The notes below the pieces were generated by a model. It saw nothing but the letters and a program-made list of their open reading frames with translations. It did not search any database and was not told the DNA's origin. The position numbers and the translations under genes were made by a program. Below, piece after piece: positions 33,693-44,748 of a stretch of 64,000 nucleotides of DNA. Origin of the DNA: Gymnopilus junonius (lineage: Eukaryota; Basidiomycota; Agaricomycetes; Agaricales; Galerinaceae); contig JADNYJ010000019.1 in NCBI GenBank assembly GCA_015501075.1, positions 62,001 to 126,000 of the forward strand, in the 5' to 3' direction. Numbering within the stretch: the first letter of the stretch is position 1; each line of letters starts with the position of its first letter.

Positions 33693-35686
33693 TCATTGAG
33701 AATGATCAAAATCGTCGCCACTGCCATGCCCCATACTCGCTATACTGGCGTGGCCAGTTCCAGGTCGCCCATTGTCGTCCTCATAGGTTTCATAACCCTG
33801 GGATGTATATGCCCCGCTTCCGCTGTTGTTCTGTATTAAGGATAAGGTAGAATAGCCAGGGAGAGGCGTTAGCAAGGTGCTGTTCTGAGGCAAGCGGCTA
33901 AGATGAGCAGCGTTGTCTGGGTCCGCCGATGGAGGTAAACGAGGGTTGATAGCTAACTGAGGTAACTGGGAATAATGAGCATGCTGCGCCGAAAGAGAGG
34001 TTGCGAACGGCTGCTGCTGAATATTCTGAACTGGTAGGTGCGAGCCGCCGTGCCAAGAGGCAGGCTGCATATTGCCGAATTTATGTCGACTAATCATACG
34101 GTCATAGGCGCCCATACCGTCGTCTCGTTCTTGAACAGGATAGCGAATGTCATCGATAGGAATAGAGTACCTGTTTGTTGTCCCTATTGTTACCGACCCT
34201 AGTCCAGGATGATGTGAAGAGTGTGGGCGCTGCTGAAGTGAATGCGCCAAGTAACGCTGGTTGAAGCCAGTGTGATCGTCGTAGCTGTCACTGTAGCTAT
34301 CGTGGCGCATCGACACCACTGCAGCTTCTTGCTCTTTCTTCTGTTTGCGCCACTGCTTCCGAAGCTCCTTGAACTCTATGAAAGTAATGGGTTAATTAAT
34401 TAGATGTCTGTCGTAGAGTGCCAGACATCCGCACCGTTGGGGCTCCGCTTCAGACCATGTTTCTGCATCGTGACGTGGGCGTTCAAGTGGTTGAGAGTAC
34501 CGTACGATTTATTGCAGTCTGGCCATGAGCATACGTAGAGGCGTTCGATTTCATCGTACCGCCGCCTCGGACGCTTCTTGACCGTGTTGCCGGGCAAGGC
34601 TACAAAGGAGTAGGTCTTGCGGTCGATGGCATCGTTGGCAAGCTGCGATGTGCTAAGGCTCCTTTGTAAGTGCTGGGACATGGATTGTGTCGGACTGCAA
34701 GGCAGACCGGCGCTGAGAGGAGCTACTGACGACGATGTGGATGTCCCTGTTCCTGGAGGGGACGGACCATATAGATTTTCGCTAATGGGCGAATACGGTA
34801 GGCCAGAGGTGGGCGAGCTAATAAGACCATGTACAAACGTTTGGTGCATGGGTGAAACGGGCTCATCAAGGACGTCGGGTTGGCCATGGTAATATTCATG
34901 GGATTCGCGATGACGAGAGTCGCCTTCCTTCCAATCTGACTGCTGGTGAGGATAATCAAAGTGATGGTGACGTATATCTCGGAGAGAGCCCATGCTAGCA
35001 CCACGATGTAACGGAGCGACATAGAGCGACGGCGCAGGCCGAGAAGAGGTGAGTGGGGGAGGACTGAAAGCAAATTGGTTGTAATGATCGTTCATTGGGG
35101 CAGCATAAAGGGCAGTGCCGGTTAGGGCAGCGGGTTCGGACATGCGTCGCTGATCTAATAGGGAATTGTGAAGAGTGGCACTGAGGTATTTAGCCTGTTG
35201 CCTATGAGAAGGATGGTCGGACCCAGAATCTGTCTGAGGAAGAGAACGATCTTCTGCCGGATATGGGTTGACATCCGAATGGAGGAAACGTTCTTGGGAC
35301 TGAGGGGCAATGATGGGCTGAGGCAATGCAGAAGATACAGAGGGTTGGGGGTCCACAGGTGAAGGAGACTCGGGAAGTTGATATGAATTCATCGGGGCAG
35401 AATTACTGGCTGCAGAGCTATTAATATCGTAAGATTGCTGCTGGTCAGACGGGGAAGAAAAGCTGTGAGCAGTTTGGGACTGGTGATGGTCAAAGATGGC
35501 AGCTGAGGGGTCAAAAGGGGCTGTTGGACTACGAGGGGCATAAGAATAATTTTGGGAAGGAGAAGAGGAAGGGGGGGAGTCGAGAGGTGGGGAAGTGTAG
35601 AAAGAGGACGGGAGCTTTGGGGGGTTGTCGCTGTGGATGAGGAAGTGGCCAGGAATGGCGAGATGGTCGGGCGGCTGGGAGAGCAT
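33693..35686 (-). CDS. CON7-like C2H2 zinc finger transcription factor
   Basis: Two exons (34435-35686, 33693-34375) give 644 residues. A single C2H2 finger (CSWPDC, then HLNAHVTMQKH; C-x4-C-x12-H-x5-H) lies at about residues 385-410. It is preceded by YSFVALPGNTVKKRPRRRYD and followed by EFKELRKQWRKQKKE. This whole block is the hallmark of Con7p, the Magnaporthe factor needed for normal conidia and infection structures, and of its relatives across fungi. The flanks are long, rich in Pro, Ser, Gln and His, and probably act as activation regions. The first ATG in the open frame is at 35686. The target genes in basidiomycetes are not known. Confidence 0.85.
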
Positions 35687-38600
35687 ATCGCTGGGGTGGT
35701 GCGCAGAAGAGAAAACCTTGCGACCATTTGTCGTCGTTTTGAGAGCGCACCGTAAATCATCGCTAATGCCAGATCTCAGATCAGATCTTGTGACTGTCAC
35801 CCGTTAATTACAGTTGACCTCATCCAGATCTCCTTCTGGACTCTTCTGCACAGAACCTTCTTTCCCAATTCCGCACCCAGTCACGCGATATCAACGTACA
35901 ATCCCACTCCGATCTTATCAACCACACTCTTCCGCCCGTATAATATTCCCAGCCGACGACTTACATAATTTTCTCTTTCCTTCCGTTGGAGCCTGTGGGA
36001 ATTTCATCTATCTATCAACAGAAGAAGCACATCACAGATCCCTATGTAATTCATATTACTTTCTCACCACTCCCCGCAAAACCAAACACTGCCATATACA
36101 GGCGATCTTAGCAGCCCGTGTGAATCCGACACAACCAGATGCTTTGACAGAACACAACGTTCAAGAAATCATGAAAGGTCCCCAACATCAACACACGACC
36201 TTTCTTCCTCACCTTCCTCTGCAACTCTCCGCTGAAACCTGGGGGACGCAGATTTTACATCTCATCATTATGTATGCCTGTGGATCAACGCTTGCGAGAT
36301 ACTTCCGCTTGAAGGATGATTCCGATAGTCACTTAGCAAAATGGAATAACTTTTTCTCTCTACTTCTTTCCTCCGTGTCAATTCAGTAAGCTTCGTATCC
36401 ATTTATTTAGCTTCCCCCTCCTCGTGCTCCGATTTCACTTTGCATCATCTTTCAGTAGCAAAAAAATACATAATATCATTTCCTTGAGCCAGAGCTTGGG
36501 TTCGGCTTCATGCTACGGGATGTATAGTTTTAAGCTATCCATCGACTTCACATGGGGCAAAGTAAGAATACTGCATTACCCCCATGCCCGGTAACGTCGG
36601 ACCTCGATTGCATACTTAATTGATCTTTATAGCCCGACCAGAGGTGATCTTTCTGACATGGATACCGACACATTTTCGACGCAACGCGTGCGTACGCGCC
36701 TCGAGTGACTTCTTCTACTCCGGATATGACATGATTCAGGCGACTTTTCCGACGCGACTTTTACACATACTTCGACCGAACATCGAACATTGAGCCCGTC
36801 AATCAAGAGCCCGTAATTTCATTCCTGGAACCGGAAGGCGCCACTCAGGCTGCTACAGCTTACAACCCAGACATGGGCATCTTCAACCCGTATAGATGCG
36901 TCAGCGAAATATGTATCGCGCCGGAAATCGAGTCAAGGGTTGATTCGGGCAAATCGGGAAATTCGTTGAATTGCGCGGATGCTATCCCGGAAGACTTTCA
37001 ATCGCCGCGACCCACATCTCGCCTCGGCCAACCCAGCCTGCTTTCCAGTCAATTTATGAAATCTGCCGATTTTCGCATGCATACCTCCTCTGTGAAATCG
37101 AATATAGAACAAAAATACGCATCCTGGCAGCGTGACATTTGAAGTCAAATAGTTTAATAGGGTGTTATTGTGTTGGCCGATCAATTGTAAATAAGTATTG
37201 CAAAGAGTGGCGTCTGATTTCTCGATGAGCACTTCGAAAATACGAAATGATGGACACCGTCACATCGAAGAGACGCCCGAAGACAAGAATGCTTTTCTAC
37301 AGCTGCTGTACCAGTGGCAACTTGACATGAAGCAAAGACAAGTTCGGCTGTTGGCATCTCCCTGGTTCTGGGCTTCGGTGTACTCCCGTCCAACATTCAA
37401 CTAGTCCAGCATTAGATTGTTGACAGATTGCATCGAACGTTTCCGAGACTCGGAATTGCCAAAGAATAGATTTGACAGTCACCCAGAAGACATAAAGAGC
37501 ACGACGGGTCAAGAAATTGGCGTTTTGCCACTCTTATGCCCCTCCACACACCAGAACACCCTTCACCTTCAAACACCATTCCTTAGTACGCCAAGTTACA
37601 AGCACAAGAATGCACAACTAACACCAAGTCTTCTACTTACCTCAAGATGGTTAACCAGAAAGAGACGATTTTGATTTCCAAGCAACAGCTTCTCACCGTT
37701 CCCTGATCGTGCTATGCGCTCTTAGTACAACATACGCCAAAAACATTCGTCTGCGCCTGAAGAGTACCCGCACTCGTCGCACAGTGTACCGAAATCGCAC
37801 CGAGCAAGTTCTTCTATTGCTGGGAGTGTATGACTTGTCTTAAACCGTATCTCCTTTCCAAATGGTTTCACAGCCCTAGCGGAAAGATGGGCCCAGTGCC
37901 TTGGGATGGGGAGATAGCGTTAGACTGGTCTCAATGATGGAGTACTGCCAATAACCAGGAGAAGGCTGCAGGTTCTACGTCGGAAAGTGTAGTACTAGAG
38001 ACAGGAACAAGTTGAAGGCATTAGGGTCGACCTCACATAATACAGCATTTTCACCGGCTTCCGGGCCGCTCGGATCAAGCTGAAAGTTCCGAAGTCGACC
38101 ATTGCACCTGGTCCCAACTAGTCAAAGAGCAGAAGAGTATTAGTTCTTCGAAGAGACTTACAGTCTTCCAAAAACCGTTACAGATTATTTTCCACTCTTG
38201 GTTTAACAGACATTTGGATTTATTCATTGCTGGATGCTTTAGTGGCAGGATTTGTTTACTACCGCGGATGGACCGGGATCGGAGCCATCTGTGGTGAACC
38301 CAATTTTGTTTGCAATATCCGAAGGTGTCAGGGCATATTCAATACTGGGATCGAAAGTGCGTGTCTAAGCTCAGAGAGACAGTAGAATGTTGAAAGTCAT
38401 ATACATCAGCGGCTGTAAAATGCAAGAAGTTGTCATTTAAATGAAAGCTAGGCAGAGATGAGGAGATTTACCGGCGAACATCAAGACGGCTTCACATTGC
38501 AGTCCCTGCTTTGAGGCATTCAGTGAGAAATTGAAATTGACGGATAAGAGCTTTGATTCGGAACCGTGGACTGTCTGTGTCTCTGCAATATCTTGCTCCT

Positions 38601-40167
38601 GTCGCGGGACCTGATGGAGTAAGACATGTTGCTAGGAACAGGTACAACAAACAAGAGAAAAAAGACACGTCATTGTTCTGTCTCGCAGAGCCGCCAAACA
38701 CTGCCAAAAAGTGCCAGACCCGAACGGACGCAGACCTCAAGTACGTATTAGAAATTCTAGCTTTTCTGAAGACAACTACCTGATCGATATTCATCTGGAA
38801 ATGAGCACCGATGTCGCATGAGGGGCGGCCAAGTTTACGGGAATGGGACTAAATTCCCATAAAAAAAGTCAGCCTAGACCCAATCCCATTAAAAAAAGTT
38901 TCAGGTTGCCTGTCACGCTGGGCGCCGCCCTTTCCGCATCCACACAATGATCATGATATGATTAACAAGTTGGGTTCCGGAAATCGGGATGTGATGCCAG
39001 TGACCTCCATGACGTTCATCGGTAGGAGGGCATCACCCTAGCTTTGCATTTGAGCTACCTTCACATCATGATTGTATTTCTTCACCTATGAGTACATAGG
39101 AATCCTGAGGGTGCTGCATCTGAAATCCAGTAATCTTTCATTGAGGCACCCACAAAAGGGTGTCCGATCTCTCCGTTTGCTGAGGAATGATTGAAAAATT
39201 TGTAGTCATTAGAATTATCTCCTCTAGTAACAAAGATGAAAGAACGTACAAAGCCCCGATTACTGGTCATTTCTTGGAGAGTTGGTGCTAGCCTAATCCT
39301 AAAGGGTGGCATGCATGATACATCAGAGACTCAGGAGGAGAGTGGTTGAGCAAGTAAAGCTCATTTTTTCTATCATATTTGACTGGATAATGGTAGTGGG
39401 ACATGACTATTGACTAGCACGGTGGGTGCTTTTCACGTGCTTGCCATAGAGGGCGGGACGGCGTGCGTCGGGAAAAGGGCGGGATAGATCACAAATGTCA
39501 CCTTAGAAGTCCCATAAAGAAACTCAATATGCAATTAAATTTTCTGGTCCCATTCCAATACACTTATATAGACTCCTTGACAGGCCCAGCACCCAAGATC
39601 ATCTAGGCAGGAGAAAAGGCCCATGTCGACGAAAAATTAAGTGATACGTATCTTCCATCACGCTCACCCCGTTTTGCAGCCTTTACAGGCCACAAAAGGT
39701 GGTTAATAGAAAAGCAGCGCATATCGAGAAGTACAGTCGTGTCCTTGTCTGGCCAAATCTATGGTCATTCAGAGACCGTAAATTGAATAAAGAGCGAGAA
39801 GTCCTTTGAGCACAGCATGTTCATCTCATTATCCAGACCTCCGCATGTTGTCACTACAGTTGTTGGCAGTTGCACGACCTTGCTAAAAGCCAGAAAGTGT
39901 CGCCAGATGTCCATTCAAGATATGTAAGATGTGTCCGAGGAGTAGTAAGAAATAAAGGCTCGAGTTTATATTAAGATACCAGTGAGAGAGCGAAAAGAAT
40001 GATGAGCACTGGTAAAGTGGGAAGAGCAGGGATTCAGGAATGAAGACGTGCTGAGGTTGGGTTGTTCGGTAAGTCACATGATTTTAAGCATTTACGTTAT
40101 CAGCCACTTTAACTCGCCCCTTAATTGCCTACTCCGACCCGTGTTCCCCTAAATATCTTTTAAAGTT
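35687..40167. other. Gene-poor 4.5 kb block
   Basis: No intact gene could be supported. The left 500 bp are the CON7-like promoter. Short ATG-started frames occur at 36873-37142 (89 aa, plus) and 39082-39312 (76 aa, minus), without recognisable domains. A coding-like remnant lies at 38041-38640. No inverted or long terminal repeats were noticed. Confidence 0.5.
38041..38640 (-). pseudogene. Broken coding remnant of unknown family
   Basis: Protein-like stretches appear in more than one minus-strand frame. They include SESKLLSVNFNFSLNASK then GLQCEAVLMFA, FDPSIEYALTPSDIANKIGF, and RLRNFQLDPSGPEAGENAVL near the low end. Intron-like GT-AG intervals separate some of them, but in-frame stops and phase conflicts prevent a full model. 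The composition suggests a secreted or cell-wall protein, which is a guess. It may also be a gene with exons I could not join. Confidence 0.35.
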
Positions 40168-41386
40168 ATGCCTAAAGAACATGAATCAAGTCCTTTAAAG
40201 AAAAGACGCTCGACTCGACTCAAAGATCGCGAAAGTATGCAACCCTTTCCGCATCAGACAATTGATTTTGACCCGGCTTTTCTATCATAGTAGCCGCAAG
40301 CAAGGCATCGGCTGCATTCCAAACAAACTCCTCATCCGGTTCCAGAGCAAAAAGAAGGAGAATATCCGATGGTACCGCCGTCATGAATAATGATCGAGGC
40401 TGCGATGAGGAGAGCTCATCGACCTCGAAGCCTCCCACACCCTCCGGTTCCGACCGTCGACGATTAAAACGGATAACCGTGGCAGAGCTAGAAAGACGTG
40501 AGAAGCGCCTGCTGCTCAAGGAACAAGATCTTAAGGATCGGTTGAGCGAACTCGAAGAGCGGATACAATCGCTGTCAAAACAGGAGGACCAAACATCGTT
40601 GATGATGTCACAACTTGGAGAGCGAGAAAGCCAGACAATTTTAAGGCAACTAGAAGAACATTTTACTTGTGCTCTGTAAGTGAGCAAATCCCTGTCCAAC
40701 GCGCGACGGCTCATTTTAACTACTTGCTTTCATAAGGTGTTATGAGATTCTTGCGGCTCCTTACTCACTAAACCCAGCGCACTGTGGTCATACCTTTTGC
40801 GGGCTTTGCATTCTCAAATGGTTCTTTTCCCGCCTGCATCGTGTGTGCGGCCTTTGGCATGAATCTGTCGATTGCCCGATTTGCCGAAGTATGCTGATAC
40901 CTACTCCCGACCTTACCCCTCGGCTTCAAATTACTTTCCCTTTTGTTCCTAATCGCGTAACAGCGTCGGTTGTTGAATCCCTCGTCGAGAAGCTTGTCCA
41001 AGTGCCGTTGTCGTCGCAAGCGAAAATTAAAAGGGAGGAAAGTGAAGAAACGTGGGTGTCACAAGCAAGGAAGAAGCGTGGTAGACAGTGTGTTGAGAAG
41101 AAAGAATCATCAGAAGGGAGTGAAGACGAATATGAAGAGAAATCAGATGTCTTGGACATCGCTGCTTGGAGAGAAGGCGGGCATATGAGGGCGGAGTGGC
41201 TTAAAAAAGATAGGTAGGTGCCTTCGCTTCTCTCTGTGCTTCATGAGCATACATCTCACTCAATAATACCCTTTACGTCTCCAATGTCACAGAGATGGCA
41301 AGAAAGAGATGGCATACATATTGAAGTACTGGAGTACGATGGGATCGCAAGATTTCATCGCTGTAAAGCAAAAGCTGGGTGTTTGA
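40168..41386 (+). CDS. Coiled-coil RING finger protein, probable E3 ubiquitin ligase
   Basis: Four exons (40168-40234, 40291-40675, 40737-41213, 41293-41386) give 340 residues. A basic N-terminus (SPLKKRRSTRLKDRE, AKRRRISD) suggests nuclear location. A coiled coil at about residues 85-140 (VAELERREKRLLLKEQDLKD) leads into a C3HC4 RING at about 149-203. The ligands are C149-x2-C152, the HCGH, TFCGLC and DCPIC blocks, with an extended loop before the last pair. An acidic and Lys-rich tail follows. This order is common in chromatin-linked E3 ligases of fungi. The substrate is unknown. Confidence 0.82.
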
Positions 41387-41716
41387 CGAAATCAATACAT
41401 CTCTGAGCCGAGCCTGCAGAAATCTTGAATTGCTACATGCTCTGCTGCCCTTATATTATCACCGGCTTTTTGTCGGATGGTTTGTCCCGCCCTGCCTACT
41501 ATACATCATGAACTACGAACGAATGCACCAATGTATACATATTCAGTCCATACATGCACCCTTCACTACTAAATCCTTTCCATTTCGACCCTTTGTAACT
41601 GTTATCATTTACGCATCTATCATATTGTCACATTGCAAGAGCGTTGTAGCATTCTTACATCATGTAACCCCAAAAAAATGATTCGTGGGATTATCTGCAG
41701 CTGCGAGCGACTCTTT
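41387..41716. other. Intergenic region between convergent genes
   Basis: The 330 bp separate the stop codons of the RING gene and ARP8. No further feature was seen. Confidence 0.6.
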
Positions 41717-44457
41717 CTACAAGTAAAAGCATCTCTCTTTCAAAGCTCGCATGCCAAAAATATCCTATTGAAGTTGAGAAGTTGAGCGTAAATATAATTG
41801 GATACAGGGCATGAATTGACACACCCAGTCAGATGGTGATACCCATAACTCAGAAACACTATCCATCTTGGAAAGAACTGCTGCACCTTTCCATGTTAAA
41901 ACACGGGGATCAACTTCTTTTGGTGGAGGGATTATCTGCACTTTTTCCATGTTCGGGACCAAGGGAGTCGCAATAGCTTGCAATCTACGATTGAATCAGC
42001 ATTACTCAAGAAATCGACTTGAATTTAGCTTGCCTGCTTTCCAGGGCGTGAGCCATTCCTGGTATCAATGCAGTGCCTCCAATGACCAAAACTGCTTGGA
42101 GATACTTCCGAATTTTTTCGTCTCCACCAGCTGCCCGTGCACTGTTAAAGATAGCAACATCCAGAGGCAGCTTGCTGGCTTCAAAATTTACGTCTATTGC
42201 ATAGCCACCAGGATATGTCGGGACAGAGGGTTGGTTCTGCACTGCTTGAGACACTGGTGGAGGTTGCGATACATTCGGCTTATTTTCTTCATCAATATCG
42301 ACAACCTCAATTGGAGCTTCTACTGAACCGGCAGCCCCATCGTTTCCGGAATCCACATTCATGACCTGTAAATCAGGCTCAGGTTTCATTGGAGGCATTT
42401 CTTGGAAGAGTCAAAAGCAATCTGAAGTAAACGGAAATCCACATACCAGGGGCGCCATCCGAAGGAAGTGTCGTCGGAGGGGGACAGTAGGCTCAAGTTG
42501 TTGTTGAGGCATTAGATGCTGAGTTGAAATCACCATGGCGTTCGTCTAGAATGGTATGTTACGCCAGACTGACGCAAGTGAGCAATTTCTACTAACAACA
42601 TAATCTGCCTGATGGGCAATGATCTCTTCGGTTACATTTTGCGATAAAGGATGGAATTTCTCGCGTTTGTTATCGAACTCGATGACACGAGGTTCGAAAA
42701 GACACTGACAGAAAACATTAAGTCACTGGGAGCCGCATACGAGATCTCATTACCATCGGCGCCAGAATTATTTCATCGTAGGCACGTAGACCATACTTCT
42801 CTGTAAGCTTGTTTGGTCTTCTAACAATGAAGTCGTAGAGGTTCAAAGCCACGTCACTCTGTCGTCCGGGGGTCAGCCAGTTTAGCGTATAGTCAATACT
42901 GAGAGGAAAGGACCTCACATCTGCCAGAGTACATAGTCTCGACTTCAGATCCTCCATCACTTGCCAATCATAGGACTGATTGAGATTAATTTCTCGGTAG
43001 GGGAACTTGATGCGCTCCAAAAGCACGTAGAGGAACTCTGTGATGTCGTCGCCCCCCATACTCAGCGTCATTCTGAAGTTGGTCGTGAACATGGATAGAT
43101 CGTATTTAACGTGAAGCGTACCGGGTCTCAGGGAGGACGAGACCCTCATCCACACATGCAATGCTCGTCTTCGCAGCGCCTATATCTACAACGCACGCAT
43201 TTGAAATGCCTGCACCATATGTAGCTGCTAGAGATTCCTGGCCAGGTTTGATGAGTTGTTCTCACAAAAGAAAAGGAATTGGAAGGCAATACCTGTTGAG
43301 CACAGATCTGCTTGAAGCCCATGGCAACTATCAGGAGGTTGATCAATTCTCTGACATAAGCTCTGTCGTAAAAGTCAGGGATGACAAGCATAACTGAGAA
43401 GTTCTGCAAAATATTCTGAGTCTGCTACCAGAAGGCCAAGAGAAGGTCAGACCTTATAGTCGGACCGTTCAATGAAGAGTTTGTCCTTCAAAACCGATTC
43501 GATAATCATTTCGAAGTCACTGAGAATCATTTGTAATGAACTGTAGTCGCGCGTGTTGAAGTTGGAACCATGTATAGGCCATTTTACAGTGTATCCTGAT
43601 TCAACTGAATCAACGATGCGGAGTGCCTGTAGCGAAGATATCAATATTGATAGTGGAAAGTAGATAATTCCAACAACCTTCTCGCCAACAAGAATATCTT
43701 CTGTACACGATTTATCTATCCATTCTGTCTGATAGTCATTATGTTCTGCAATTTTTTCGGGCTTGAACTGTTCATTGAATGTTGAAGCAATTTTTGTTGC
43801 ATTGGGAGTTATTCTCAGCTTATAGAACCTCATTCTGTCGCGTAAAGAAATGATGATAGAAGACAACTTGGAATCAAACTTGAGAAAGGGCATAAGCAAC
43901 TTGTAAGCAACAGTAATGTTGTTCCTTTAACAATAGTAGACACTCACAGGATCATCCACTAGTGTTGCCTCATTTGGCTCTCCGTCAGTCGATGTCCTCC
44001 TTTTAGGATGCGAGACTAGTGGAGTACGTTCCGCGACCGTAAATGGTACTTTGGATTTACGAGCCACTACGGAAGGTATAGTGATTGGATTGACATCCGA
44101 TGCTCTACCTATCCGGGTGAATCGTGAGCCAGGATGTATGACAATAACCTGGGAGCCACGCCTGTCTTCGCAATGAGAAGGACACAGTGGTGAATTCAAG
44201 GGACCTTCACCTCTGTTCTGGGGGGTTCTCGTCTACCAAAGGAGCTTTGCCTTTCCTAACAGCGTTTCTTGCCCAGAGTGTTTGTGATTCTGATTTGAGA
44301 TACGTGGAGCTGGCATGTTTAGGATTGAATCTAGAGTCACAACGTGAGGAACAGGACCAGAGATATCCTTGCAGAACACACACGCTAATGGTACCGTGAA
44401 TGTCGTATAGCGCATTCCAGTTTCATCGCGTTTTGCATTGGGTATTCCTCGAGGCAT
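41717..44457 (-). CDS. ARP8: Actin-related protein 8, INO80 complex
   Basis: Fourteen exons (44384-44457, 44211-44330, 43948-44161, 43678-43899, 43453-43626, 43293-43403, 43122-43237, 42919-43072, 42754-42858, 42600-42704, 42447-42545, 42034-42365, 41825-41984, 41717-41764) give 677 residues. Diagnostic blocks in order are FTVPLAFNPKHA, VIVIHPGSRFTRIGRASD, SLRDRMRFYKLRITPNATKI, YGAGISNACVVDIGAAKTS, MGGDDITEFLYVLL, AVLVIGGTALIPGMAHALES and VLTWKGAAVLSKMDSVSELW. The end is FGMRALKERCFYL. Arp8 binds nucleosomes and, with Arp4 and actin, forms the HSA-bound module of the INO80 remodeller. An acidic insert with VVDIDEENKP interrupts the actin fold before the last part. The intron at 41985-42033 uses a GC donor. 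The gene follows TOR on the same strand. Confidence 0.93.
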
Positions 44458-44748
44458 GGTCTGAGAAAGAAACCACTGCGCATATACTCAGGTGCGAAGG
44501 ATGTCCGAAAGGTCCAGAAGCTTGAAAAGAAGGACAAGAAGACGAGAATAGTTGTTACTCGTTTTGACAAATGCCCCTCGACCTTCTCGGACTTACTCCA
44601 TTTGGTGAGGCCTAAAACACTTAGAACTAAATTGTTTTGTTGACTTAAATCAAGAGCCCCTTGCAAGTGAAAGGTATAGAAGCAGTCCAAAGTAGTAATG
44701 TACATAAGTATTGATACAAGATTCGTATAATATGTAGAGATGGGAATA
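44458..44748. promoter_or_regulatory. Short gap between TOR stop and ARP8 start
   Basis: Only 291 bp lie between the two minus-strand genes, so TOR's 3' end and the ARP8 promoter must share it. No element was identified. Confidence 0.4.

Noticed and set aside
33170..33727. Long minus-strand frame downstream of the CON7-like gene
   Set aside because: It has no ATG start that fits, is full of Phe, Leu and Tyr, and overlaps the end of the CON7-like coding sequence in another frame.
36873..37142. 89-residue ATG-started frame
   Set aside because: A single short frame without homology, splice partners or a promoter signal; kept only as part of the gene-poor block.
44233..44457. Unspliced reading of ARP8 exon 1 continuing to 44233
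   Set aside because: Splicing at 44383 gives FNPKHASSTYLKSESQ and KGKAPLVDENPPEQR, which fit Arp8 proteins; the unspliced reading does not.
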